Shown piece by piece: positions 24,848 through 33,250 of a DNA stretch of 64,000 bases (the first letter of the stretch is position 1; each line of letters opens with the position of its first letter). The position numbers and the translations under genes were made by a program. This DNA comes from Tectiglobus sp965215755 (lineage in GTDB: Bacteria; Pseudomonadota; Alphaproteobacteria; Rhizobiales; Hyphomicrobiaceae), in NCBI GenBank assembly GCA_965215755.1, contig OZ244119.1:3410001-3474000 (forward strand), in the 5' to 3' direction. The notes beneath the pieces are model-generated. The model worked only from the letters and a program-made list of their open reading frames with translations. It was not told where the DNA came from and made no database searches.

Positions 24848-26455
24848 ATGGCCAGACTGGCATCCAACATCAATCCGGCTTCTGAAGCGTTTCAAGCCAA
24901 CAAAGCGGCTATGGAAGCTGTGGTCGCAGACTTAAACGCCAAGCGGGCGGCAGCCGCCCTTGGTGGTTCAGAGCGCTCGCGCGAACGGCACCTGGCCCGG
25001 GGCAAGTTGCTGCCGCGCGACAGAGTTATGGGGGTTCTGGATCCCGGTTCCGCTTTCCTTGAGTTATCTCAGCTTGCCGCCTACGGCATGCACTCCGGTG
25101 ATATTCATAGCGCTGGCATTATAACGGGGATTGGACGGGTCGCCGGACGTGAGTGCCTGATCATCTGCAATGATGCGACGATCAAAGGCGGAACCTATTA
25201 TCCGGAAACAGTGAAGAAGCATATTCGGGCGCAGGAAATCGCGTGGCAGAACCGGCTTCCATGCATCTATATGGTGGACTCTGGTGGCGCCAACCTGCCG
25301 CATCAGGCAGATATCTTCCCGGACCGCGATCATTTCGGGCGCAGCTTCTACAATCAAGCCAGGATGTCAGGCGAGGGCATTCCGCAAATTGCAGTCGTCA
25401 TGGGATCGTGCACGGCCGGTGGAGCCTACGTCCCGGCCATGGCTGATGAAAGCATTATCGTTCGCAAACAAGGCACGATTTTTCTCGGTGGGCCACCGTT
25501 GGTGAAAGCGGCGACCGGGGAAGAGGTCAGTGCCGAGGATCTCGGCGGTGCCGATGTTCATGCGCGGTTGTCCGGAGTGGTTGACCACTATGCGCTGAAT
25601 GATAGTCATGCACTGGAGTTGGCACGTTCCATCGTTGGTAATCTGCGTCCGCCCGACAAGGCGACTGTCAATATGCAACCGCCCAAGCCGCCGGCCTACG
25701 ATCCTGACGAAATTGATGGTGTCGTGCCATCAAGTCTGATGACCCAGTATGATGCGCGTGACGTGATCGCGCGTTTGGTGGATGGGTCGGAGTTTGATGA
25801 GTTCAAAGCACTCTATGCGACGACGATCGTCACTGGGTTCGCACATATCGAAGGCATCCCCGTTGCCATCCTCGCGAATAACGGAATTCTTTACTCTGAT
25901 ACAGCACAGAAAGCGGCGCACTTCATCGAGCTGGCTGCGCAGCGCCACATACCGTTGCTGTTCCTGCAGAACATCACGGGCTTTATGGTCGGGCGCGATG
26001 CCGAGGCCGGAGGTATCGCACGCAATGGTGCCAAGATGGTGACGGCGGTCGCATGTGCCAACGTGCCGAAAGTGACGGTGATCACCGGTGGTAGTTATGG
26101 TGCGGGGAACTACGCGATGTGTGGGCGCTCCTACAGCCCGCGGTTTTTGTTCACCTGGCCCAATGCGCGGATCTCCGTAATGGGGGGTGAACAGGCTGCA
26201 AGCGTGCTTGCCACCGTCCGGCGCAGTAATCTTGAAGCTGCGGGTAAGGAATGGTCGACTCAGGATGAGGAGGCCTTCAAGGACCCGATCCGCGACCAAT
26301 ACGAGAGGGAAGGGCATCCTTATTTCGCCACGGCCCGATTGTGGGATGATGGTATAATTGCGCCGCGAGAGACCCGGAGAGTCGTCGCCCTGTCATTGTC
26401 TGCGGCGCTTAACGCGCCGATCGAAGACAGCAGGTTTGGCGTGTTTCGGATGTAG
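24848..26455 (+). CDS. mccB: Methylcrotonyl-CoA carboxylase beta (carboxyltransferase) subunit
   Basis: This 535-residue carboxyltransferase transfers CO2 from carboxybiotin to 3-methylcrotonyl-CoA, giving 3-methylglutaconyl-CoA in leucine breakdown. Signatures are GKLLPRDRVMGVLDPGSAFLEL near residue 52, IYMVDSGGANLPHQADIFPD near 138, GSCTAGGAYVPAMADE, FLQNITGFMVGRDAEAGGI, and GGSYGAGNYAMCGRSYSPRF. These fit MCC beta rather than propionyl-CoA carboxylase. The ATG at 24848 follows AGGAGA. The alpha subunit gene lies 550 bp downstream, beyond a short secreted-protein gene. It is also known as liuB. Confidence 0.94.
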   Translation: MARLASNINPASEAFQANKAAMEAVVADLNAKRAAAALGGSERSRERHLARGKLLPRDRVMGVLDPGSAFLELSQLAAYGMHSGDIHSAGIITGIGRVAGRECLIICNDATIKGGTYYPETVKKHIRAQEIAWQNRLPCIYMVDSGGANLPHQADIFPDRDHFGRSFYNQARMSGEGIPQIAVVMGSCTAGGAYVPAMADESIIVRKQGTIFLGGPPLVKAATGEEVSAEDLGGADVHARLSGVVDHYALNDSHALELARSIVGNLRPPDKATVNMQPPKPPAYDPDEIDGVVPSSLMTQYDARDVIARLVDGSEFDEFKALYATTIVTGFAHIEGIPVAILANNGILYSDTAQKAAHFIELAAQRHIPLLFLQNITGFMVGRDAEAGGIARNGAKMVTAVACANVPKVTVITGGSYGAGNYAMCGRSYSPRFLFTWPNARISVMGGEQAASVLATVRRSNLEAAGKEWSTQDEEAFKDPIRDQYEREGHPYFATARLWDDGIIAPRETRRVVALSLSAALNAPIEDSRFGVFRM

Positions 26456-26474
26456 GGTATCGGAGACAGGTACG

Positions 26475-26894
26475 ATGAAGATTGCAATGAAACTGGTCGG
26501 GCTGTGCTGCGGTGCGCTTGTGTTGATGTCGGTCGCTGTGAAAGCAGCAGATAGTTACAGTTGTGTATTCCCAAGTGGGAAGGTGCACACATTCGAGAAC
26601 GATGTGTTTCAGGAAGACAATGCCAGCAAGCTCTCGTTTGAGATTGGGGATGTCAAATTGGATCGCCAGACTGCTGCCCTGATCACGCCGCAAGGCAAGG
26701 GTGACTTGAAGATCGTTCGGGCGATCGGGGCAAACCATTTTCTGGAAGTGATCACGGAAGGCTTCCTGAACATCACGACGATCTATGGTGCGGCTGCGAG
26801 CGATGGTTCGTTCCCAGCGGTGCATTCGCGGCACATTGGTTTGCTCGGGACGCCCGTGGTGTCGCAGTATCATGGAACGTGCAAAGCCAAGTAG
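26475..26894 (+). CDS. Small secreted protein of unknown function between the carboxylase genes
   Basis: This 139-residue protein has a Sec signal peptide (MKIAMKLVGL...AVKAADS, cleavage near residue 23). The mature domain of about 115 residues is rich in beta-type alternation and has two cysteines (near residues 28 and 136) that could pair. GGAGACAGG precedes the ATG, 19 bp after the MCC beta stop, so it is probably co-transcribed. I recognise no family. Confidence 0.7.
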   Translation: MKIAMKLVGLCCGALVLMSVAVKAADSYSCVFPSGKVHTFENDVFQEDNASKLSFEIGDVKLDRQTAALITPQGKGDLKIVRAIGANHFLEVITEGFLNITTIYGAAASDGSFPAVHSRHIGLLGTPVVSQYHGTCKAK

Positions 26895-27004
26895 TGCTGC
26901 GTGGCAGGCGGCTGGCTGTCCAGATCTAACATTGTGGCGGCGTCATTGCGGTATGCCGTCGCCTAACGCGAGCGCTTCGTCGCTTTTCAGATGAGACAAG
27001 GCCC

Positions 27005-28996
27005 ATGCTTGAGAAAGTTCTAATTGCCAATCGCGGCGAGATCGCTTGCCGGATTATGCGAACGGCTCGTGCCATGGGAATCGGAACTGTAGCCGTTTAT
27101 TCGGATGCAGATGCGAAGGCGTTACATGTTGCTCTGGCAGATGAGGCGGTCCATATCGGGGCAGGTACGGCTGCCGACAGCTACCTCAACATCAACAAGA
27201 TCATCAATGCAGCGCAGAGCACCGGCGCAGATTGTATCCATCCGGGCTACGGCTTCCTGGCGGAGAACGCTGATTTTGCCGAAGCGTGCAAGGCTGCCGG
27301 CATCAAGTTCATCGGCCCTTCGGCTGAGGCGATGCGCGCGCTTGGCGGCAAGGCCGAAGCCAAAGATATCGCCATCAGTGCGGATGTGCCTGTTGTGCCT
27401 GGCTATCAAGGGGCAGCGCAAGACCTTGCAACGTTGCAGGATCAGGCTAACACCATCGGTTACCCGGTGATGATCAAAGCCGTTTCCGGTGGTGGCGGGC
27501 GCGGCATGCGGCTGGTGACGGAAGCAACTGCATTTGCAGACAGTCTAGAAAGTGCGCAACGCGAGGCGCAGGCCGCGTTCGGCGATGCCCGCGTGCTGAT
27601 CGAAAAGCAGGTCGTTGCCCCGCGCCATATCGAGGTTCAGGTCTTCGGCGATAGTCACGGCAATGTCGTCCATATGTTCGAGCGCGACTGTACTTTGCAG
27701 CGGCGCAATCAGAAAGTCGTGGAAGAAGCGCCTGCTCCCGGTATGTCAGATGAGCTGCGCCGCAAAATGACCTCGGCTGCTGTCAGATTGGCAGAGAGTG
27801 TTGGTTATGAGGGGGCAGGTACGGTCGAATTTCTGGTTGAAGGTAGCCGACTTGCTGGTGATGCCAGTTGGTACTTCATCGAGATGAATACTCGGCTGCA
27901 AGTTGAGCATCCAGTCACTGAAGAGATCACTGGGCTCGACTTGGTTGAATGGCAATTCCGGATTGCAGCGGGTGAGGAGCTTCCGCATGAGCAGGATGAT
28001 ATCGCGTTTGGTGGCCATGCCATCGAGGTGCGGCTCTGCGCTGAAGACCCGGCGAGAGACTTTGCACCGTCGCTGGGTGTTATCCACGCGTTTGATCTCC
28101 TGGAGGATGAAGGATTGCGGGTCGAAAGCGGTGTTGGCCCCGGTAGCCGGATTTCACCCTATTATGACTCGCTGATTGCCAAGGTTATTCGCGTAGGCGT
28201 GGATCGCGACGAGGCGATCGCAGAGTTGGCTGCTGATCTTGAAGATGCCGAGGTGCTCGGTCTCAAGACAAATCTGGCTTTCTTGCACGCACTGCTATCC
28301 GATGAGGATGTGATTGGCGGCGAATTCTCAACCGGGTTGATTGGTGAGCGGCTTGATGAATATGTGCAACGCCACCCTGACCACAGAGCCATCGTGGCCG
28401 GCGTACGTGCGCTATTGATCGATGAACTTGAGGCGGCTGCGAGCAACAATCAACTCGATCCATGGTCGATTGCAGATGGGTTTCAGCTCGGTGGCATGCG
28501 TCAGGTGGAGCGCAAGGTGCAGGTCGACGACGCAGTGCATAGCGTTGCACTGATCTGGCGCAACACGCATCTAGAGATTTCAGTTGACGGCAGCGAGCCG
28601 AGCCCGGTCAGTATGGTCAACGACAATGATGAGATCTTCGACCTCGATGGGGCGTTGTCGCCGCTGACGGCTGTCGAGAACGGTCAGGCCCACGTGCTGT
28701 GCGATATGCAACACATCACCGTGTCGTGGCCTACCTACGATATTAGCGCAGCTGATGATGCGGATGCGGCTGATGCGGTCCGTGCACCGATCAACGGACG
28801 CGTTGCGAAGATATTTGTGGAAGAAGGGGCGCATGTCGCGGAGGGTGACAGCATTGCAGTAGTCGAAGCCATGAAGATGGAGCATGTATTGGTGAGTCCC
28901 CGATCCGGTACCGTTGGCGAAATTCGGGTCGCCGTCGATGCCCAGGTCAATCAGGGGGCTGTGATTGCTTCGCTGCTTGCTGAGGAGGCTGCGTGA
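27005..28996 (+). CDS. mccA: Methylcrotonyl-CoA carboxylase alpha (biotin) subunit
   Basis: This 663-residue biotin carboxylase/BCCP subunit has the N-terminal biotin carboxylase domain KVLIANRGEIACRI. The ATP-grasp loop GGGGRGMRLV lies near residue 160. FIEMNTRLQVEHPVTEEITGLDLVEWQ contains the catalytic region near residue 295. A linker/BT domain follows, then a C-terminal biotinyl domain with EAMKMEH, the biotinylated lysine being about Lys624. Length and domain order match MCC alpha. Its TGA overlaps the GTG start of the following gene. It is also known as liuD. Confidence 0.94.
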   Translation: MLEKVLIANRGEIACRIMRTARAMGIGTVAVYSDADAKALHVALADEAVHIGAGTAADSYLNINKIINAAQSTGADCIHPGYGFLAENADFAEACKAAGIKFIGPSAEAMRALGGKAEAKDIAISADVPVVPGYQGAAQDLATLQDQANTIGYPVMIKAVSGGGGRGMRLVTEATAFADSLESAQREAQAAFGDARVLIEKQVVAPRHIEVQVFGDSHGNVVHMFERDCTLQRRNQKVVEEAPAPGMSDELRRKMTSAAVRLAESVGYEGAGTVEFLVEGSRLAGDASWYFIEMNTRLQVEHPVTEEITGLDLVEWQFRIAAGEELPHEQDDIAFGGHAIEVRLCAEDPARDFAPSLGVIHAFDLLEDEGLRVESGVGPGSRISPYYDSLIAKVIRVGVDRDEAIAELAADLEDAEVLGLKTNLAFLHALLSDEDVIGGEFSTGLIGERLDEYVQRHPDHRAIVAGVRALLIDELEAAASNNQLDPWSIADGFQLGGMRQVERKVQVDDAVHSVALIWRNTHLEISVDGSEPSPVSMVNDNDEIFDLDGALSPLTAVENGQAHVLCDMQHITVSWPTYDISAADDADAADAVRAPINGRVAKIFVEEGAHVAEGDSIAVVEAMKMEHVLVSPRSGTVGEIRVAVDAQVNQGAVIASLLAEEAA

Positions 28997-29433
28997 CGGT
29001 TCATATCGTCAAATTGTGTGTCGGGGTCGATGCAATCGAAGACCTTGCGCATTGGCAGCAACAGCGGCTGCGCATGACCAAGCGCGAGACCGGCAAGCCA
29101 TTCCTGTTTCATACAACCCGCATGGTGCCGCGCAGACAGGACGATGTGTTGGATGGCGGATCGATCTATTGGGTTATTCGCGGTGTGATCCAGGTACGCC
29201 AGCGGATCACCGGTTTCGAAGACGGGCAAAAATCCGACGGCACCAAGTGTTGCCTGTTGATCCTGGATCCGGAGTTGGTTCCTGTCAGACCAACGCCGCG
29301 GCGGGCCTTCCAGGGCTGGCGCTATCTGGAGCCAGATGATGCCCCCGAGGATATGGTCGGCTCGGACACAGAGGGATATGCCGATATGCCGCCGAAAATG
29401 CGTCGCGATTTAGCGGAACTCTGCTTGCTTTGA
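28993..29433 (+). CDS. DUF1489-family protein
   Basis: This 146-residue cytoplasmic protein resembles the DUF1489 family, which I know from Alphaproteobacteria and which has no assigned function. Typical features are the start VHIVKLCVGVDAIEDLAHW, HTTRMVPRRQDDVLDGGSIYWVI, and CCLLILDPELVPVRPTPRRAFQGWRYL. It starts at GTG 28993 in the GTGA overlap with the carboxylase stop, with TGAGGAGG upstream, so it is translationally coupled to MCC alpha. Confidence 0.85.
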   Translation: MTVHIVKLCVGVDAIEDLAHWQQQRLRMTKRETGKPFLFHTTRMVPRRQDDVLDGGSIYWVIRGVIQVRQRITGFEDGQKSDGTKCCLLILDPELVPVRPTPRRAFQGWRYLEPDDAPEDMVGSDTEGYADMPPKMRRDLAELCLL

Positions 29434-29489
29434 TGGGGTACTGAAGGCAATCATTCTCGTCCGAATGTTGTCTTCTAATGAGCTGCTCT

Positions 29490-30599
29490 ATGTCTGGTCC
29501 GCGCTTCACGAAAATCATCCACGATCTCCCATCGACTGTCCCATTTGTTGGACCCGAGGCGCAGGAACGCGCAAGGGGAGCTCCATTCCGCGCCAGAATT
29601 GGCGCCAATGAGAGCGTCTATGGCCCATCGCCCAAGGTTATTGAGGCAGTGCAACAGGCGGTGCAGGACACATGGAAATACTGTGATCCCGACAACTACG
29701 ACTTGAAGAATGCCATCGCGGACTTCCATTCTGTCAAGCCTGAGAATGTAATTATTACTGAAGGTATTGACGGCGGGCTTGGTCTCGCCAACCGCATGTT
29801 TGTTGAACCCGGTGACCACGTCATCACGTCAGACGGCGCGTATCCCACGTTTAACTTTCATGTTGCGGCTTGTGGTGGTCAGTTGACCAAGGTCGGATTC
29901 CGGGACGACAAAGAAGATATTGATGCCCTGTTGGATCAGGCGAAGAGCAAGTCTGCCAAGATCATGTACTTGAGCAATCCTGACAACCCGATGGGGACTT
30001 GGTGGTCGGCTTCCGACCTCGAACAAGCCATGTCGCGACTGCCGGATGGTACCGTGCTGGTGCTCGACGAGGCCTATTGCGATACGGCACCGGCTGATGC
30101 GCTGCCACCTGTCGATGTCGATAATCCCATGGTCATGCGTTTTCGAACGTTCAGTAAAGCTTACGGCCTGGCAGGCGCTCGTGTCGGCTACTGTCTTGGT
30201 GAGGCCAATGTCATCTCGAACTTCGAGAAGGTTCGCAATCACTATGGCATCAATCGTTTGGGGCAGATTGCCGGCCTCGCCGCAATCCAGGATCAGGACT
30301 ATCTGAAAGAGACGGTCGGTAAGATTGCAGCTGCGCGTGATCGGATCAGCGAGATTGCCCGACAGAACCAACTGTCGCCGATTGCGTCGGCGACCAACTT
30401 CGTAACGATTGATTGCCGTCGCGATGGGGCCTTTGCGCAGAAGGTGATGCACGAACTATTGGCGCGGGATATCTTCGTCCGTATGCCAGGCGTGGCACCA
30501 CTTAGCCGCTGTGTGAGAATTGGTGCTGGTCTGGAAGCCGATATGGATCTATTTGAGGAGCAGCTACCGGAGGCTCTCGCAGCAGCTGCAGAAAGTTAG
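29490..30599 (+). CDS. PLP-dependent class I/II aminotransferase, HisC-like
   Basis: This 369-residue fold-type I aminotransferase resembles histidinol-phosphate aminotransferase. It shows ANESVYGPSPKVIEAV near residue 43, SNPDNPMGT near 165, LDEAYCDTA near 195, and the PLP lysine in FRTFSKAYGLAGARVGY near 224. Many HisC paralogues act on aromatic or other amino acids, so histidine synthesis is not implied. The start may be 29490 or 29478. It lies on the same strand 57 bp after DUF1489. A role in transaminating branched-chain or aromatic amino acids is possible but unproven. Confidence 0.87.
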   Translation: MSGPRFTKIIHDLPSTVPFVGPEAQERARGAPFRARIGANESVYGPSPKVIEAVQQAVQDTWKYCDPDNYDLKNAIADFHSVKPENVIITEGIDGGLGLANRMFVEPGDHVITSDGAYPTFNFHVAACGGQLTKVGFRDDKEDIDALLDQAKSKSAKIMYLSNPDNPMGTWWSASDLEQAMSRLPDGTVLVLDEAYCDTAPADALPPVDVDNPMVMRFRTFSKAYGLAGARVGYCLGEANVISNFEKVRNHYGINRLGQIAGLAAIQDQDYLKETVGKIAAARDRISEIARQNQLSPIASATNFVTIDCRRDGAFAQKVMHELLARDIFVRMPGVAPLSRCVRIGAGLEADMDLFEEQLPEALAAAAES

Positions 30600-30792
30600 C
30601 TCAAGCAGCCCTTGATGGGTTCGGCTGATGCGGTGAGTAACAACTAGTTTCCGCGTTGGCTGAAGAGTGTAACAGGTGCAGTGTTCATCGGATTTGGCTT
30701 GAAACTCGCAACCTATCGACTGTAGAGATGCCTTTTTTTTGTCGGTTTTCAATCGCTTAAAGAGAGGTCACCTTGCGCATGCGGAGGCTGAG

Positions 30793-32028
30793 ATGCGCGC
30801 CCTTACCGCCATTACTGTGAGATCCAGCCGTTTGCGGGTTGCAAGCGGCGCGGTGGGGCGGTGTCTGGCGGTCGCCTGTGTCGTCGCCATGTTGTCAGCC
30901 TGTGCGACGACGTCTGTCCGCCAAGTTGTGCCGGCCAACCTGATCAATGATGCAAAGGTGGTCGGACTGGATAGCCGTGAGGTTCGGATCTGGGGTGATG
31001 AAGCCCCAAAGAACTTCGCTGCAATGGTCAAGAGGTTTGAAACCCAGCAGCAGGCGGCAGGACTGATCAAGAATCAATCCAGAACTCACAACATGCTGGT
31101 GATTTCCGGTGGAGGTTCTGATGGTGCATTCGGTGCTGGCCTTCTTAACGGTTGGACGCAGAGCGGTAAGCGGCCAAATTTCACCGTTGTAACAGGCGTC
31201 AGCACAGGCGCGCTGATTGCGCCCTTTGCTTTCCTTGGACCTCGCTACGATCATATTTTGAAAGAGTTTTATACCAAGTACTCGACCAAGGACATTTTAA
31301 AGCCGGCAGTGCTTGCCGGCCTCCTGGGTGGTTCTGCGGTTGGAAATTCAGAGCCACTGGCAGGCCTGATCGCTAAGTATCTCACCAAGCGTTTGATGCG
31401 AGAAATTGCCATAGAGCATCAAAAAGGCCGGCGACTGCTTGTTGGGACGACCAACCTGGATGCTGAACGTCCGGTGATCTGGAATATGGGTGAAATCGCA
31501 GCTGCGGGAACCACGCGTGCCCTGGCACTCATGCGCAAGGTGATATTGGCGTCCGCGTCAATTCCCGGAGTGTTCCCACCGGTGCTTATTGACGTCACAG
31601 TGAATGGCAAGGTCCGGCAAGAGATGCATGTCGACGGCGGCACGACCGACAATGCCATTTTGCTGCCGATACAAACCAACATTCGGGCCGTCGACAAGTC
31701 TCTTCGGCACAAGATTAAGCGACGCCTGTTCGTGATCGTCAATTCGCACGTCAATCCGGAATGGAAGAACGTCAGGGCCAAGACCGTGGATATTGCGGGG
31801 CGCTCGATCGTGACGCTGATCAAGCAACAAACCTTAGGCGATATCCTTAAGCTCTATGGTTTTTCGCGAAAAAACAAGATTGAGTTTCGGCTTGTTACTG
31901 TGCCCGATGACTTTAAAGAAGAGAGCCAAGAAGCTTTCGATCGTGCCTATATGACGAAGCTCTTTAAGACTGGCGAAGCCCTAGGGCGCGCGGGTATCAA
32001 ATGGCGACGGCGACCAGTCGGGTTTTAG
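30793..32028 (+). CDS. Patatin-like phospholipase lipoprotein
   Basis: This roughly 411-residue protein has a patatin domain. It shows the oxyanion glycine run SGGGSDGAFGAG near residue 105, the nucleophile elbow GVSTGALIAP (G-x-S-x-G) near 135, and the catalytic aspartate in HVDGGTTDN near 283. A signal peptide ending LSAC makes it a probable lipoprotein facing the periplasm. The ATG at 30793 follows GGAGG; an earlier in-frame start at 30739 has weaker support. It probably hydrolyses lipids or acyl esters. It is followed by a 34-codon membrane protein gene. Confidence 0.88.
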   Translation: MRALTAITVRSSRLRVASGAVGRCLAVACVVAMLSACATTSVRQVVPANLINDAKVVGLDSREVRIWGDEAPKNFAAMVKRFETQQQAAGLIKNQSRTHNMLVISGGGSDGAFGAGLLNGWTQSGKRPNFTVVTGVSTGALIAPFAFLGPRYDHILKEFYTKYSTKDILKPAVLAGLLGGSAVGNSEPLAGLIAKYLTKRLMREIAIEHQKGRRLLVGTTNLDAERPVIWNMGEIAAAGTTRALALMRKVILASASIPGVFPPVLIDVTVNGKVRQEMHVDGGTTDNAILLPIQTNIRAVDKSLRHKIKRRLFVIVNSHVNPEWKNVRAKTVDIAGRSIVTLIKQQTLGDILKLYGFSRKNKIEFRLVTVPDDFKEESQEAFDRAYMTKLFKTGEALGRAGIKWRRRPVGF

Positions 32029-32038
32029 CGAGGATGTC

Positions 32039-32143
32039 ATGCGATTGACCTGGTTTTTGATCGGAGCGGCCGTTGCTTCAGCGGTTTGGCTTGTGGTTCT
32101 CAATGACGTTGGTCAATCGATTCTGAACGCACTTTTCAATTAA
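32039..32143 (+). CDS. Tiny single-span membrane protein (34 aa)
   Basis: A 34-codon open frame begins MRLTWFLIGAAVASAVWLV and ends at TAA 32141-32143. It is almost entirely one transmembrane helix with an Asn/Asp-containing tail. GCGAGGA lies 5 nt before the ATG, and the ATG is 10 bp after the patatin stop, so it looks co-translated with it. Function unknown. Confidence 0.5.
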   Translation: MRLTWFLIGAAVASAVWLVVLNDVGQSILNALFN

Positions 32144-32196
32144 CTCCGGCGGTGCGCTGACTTCGGCGGAGTGTACGTCGTCTGCGTGCAACCTGG

Positions 32197-32337
32197 TCAA
32201 TCGTTGTCGTTGGTCTCGTTGCGGACCGGGCTCTTACCAGTTTCTGAATCCTGTGCATGAGCTGCAATGGCGGCAAGCATGGCGATGGTGATCGCGATGT
32301 TCGCGAGGATCATGAGAACGCTTGAAATCTTGATCAT
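32197..32337 (-). CDS. Tiny membrane or exported protein (46 aa)
   Basis: A 46-codon frame on the minus strand begins MIKISSVLMILANIAITIAM and continues through AAIAAHAQ into a hydrophilic tail rich in D, E, N and K. It could be a single-span membrane protein, or a small exported peptide with signal-peptidase cleavage after AHAQ. AGAGAGACC precedes the ATG at 32337. It converges with the 34-codon gene and is downstream of the cyclase gene on the same strand. Function unknown. Confidence 0.5.
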   Translation of the reverse strand: MIKISSVLMILANIAITIAMLAAIAAHAQDSETGKSPVRNETNDND

Positions 32338-32518
32338 TGTTCTGGTCTCTCTGAGATTGCACTGTCGGCAATCTCACCCATCTCGACCAGTTTGGCAGTG
32401 ACCTGGTTCACGTCTTCAGGAAATCGGTGGACGCTTCGTGAGATGGACACCCATCTGCATTGGCGTGAACCTGTGATGCCGCGAATACTTGACGTTCAGC
32501 CGTATGACGCGGAGAGCG

Positions 32519-33211
32519 TCAGTCCTCCAGAATAGCCACGGCGCGGATCGGGCTCGCAGTTCCGCCGCGGATCTTGAGCGGCAGCCCGATGAATTTGAAA
32601 CGTCCTCTGCCAACAAGAGCTCCGGTATTCCATAGGCATTCAATGTGTGTGATGCCGCGCTCAGCGCACGCCAGATGAGCTTTGAAATTCGGTTCACCTT
32701 CGGGAGCCGGACTTATGGCTTCGACGCCGAACGCAACGATCTTCTTGTCTGCAAGCCAGTGGACAGATGCCACGTGGAGACCTGGAAAATCATGAAGATA
32801 GGCAGGGGAGCCGAACAGGCGGTCATTGACGCCCATGTGGAGAATGACGGTGTCGCCTGGTTTTATCTCCTGACCGGTGGCAGCCAGGGCCTGCTCCATT
32901 TCGTCAACCGTGATCTCATGTCGGAGCTCGACGTGTGAGAGGTCGAGGCAAATGCCTTCGGTAATGCAGTTCTCAAGCGGGACCTGGTCGATCGATGCAG
33001 CTGCTGGATCGGAATTGAAGTGGCACGGCGCATCAAGATGGGTTCCAGCATGATCACTCAATGACAGATACAGTGCCTTCGATGAAAATCGTGTCGCGCC
33101 GGCTGTCTTGATCTCCTCGTGGTCGTTCCAAACGGTGGTGACGACGGGAGGGTGTGAGGGATGTGTTGGGGTGCGGTGATGGAGCTCACGGCTGAGGTCA
33201 ATGATCTGCAT
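32519..33211 (-). CDS. Cyclase-family metal-dependent hydrolase (kynurenine formamidase-like)
   Basis: This 230-residue protein of the cyclase superfamily shows the metal-binding signature HAGTHLDAPCHF near residue 53 and IDLSRELHHRTPTHPSHP at the N-terminus. VILHMGVNDR and the C-terminal RFKFIGLPLKIRGGTASPIRAVAI are also family features. Members hydrolyse N-formylkynurenine, isatin or related cyclic amides with zinc or manganese. Its start is 39 bp downstream of the amidase stop, so the two probably form an operon for some amide substrate. Confidence 0.87.
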   Translation of the reverse strand: MQIIDLSRELHHRTPTHPSHPPVVTTVWNDHEEIKTAGATRFSSKALYLSLSDHAGTHLDAPCHFNSDPAAASIDQVPLENCITEGICLDLSHVELRHEITVDEMEQALAATGQEIKPGDTVILHMGVNDRLFGSPAYLHDFPGLHVASVHWLADKKIVAFGVEAISPAPEGEPNFKAHLACAERGITHIECLWNTGALVGRGRFKFIGLPLKIRGGTASPIRAVAILED

Positions 33212-33250
33212 TGGCGTTCTCGTTTTCAGTGGAAGTGGCTTTGGGGACGA

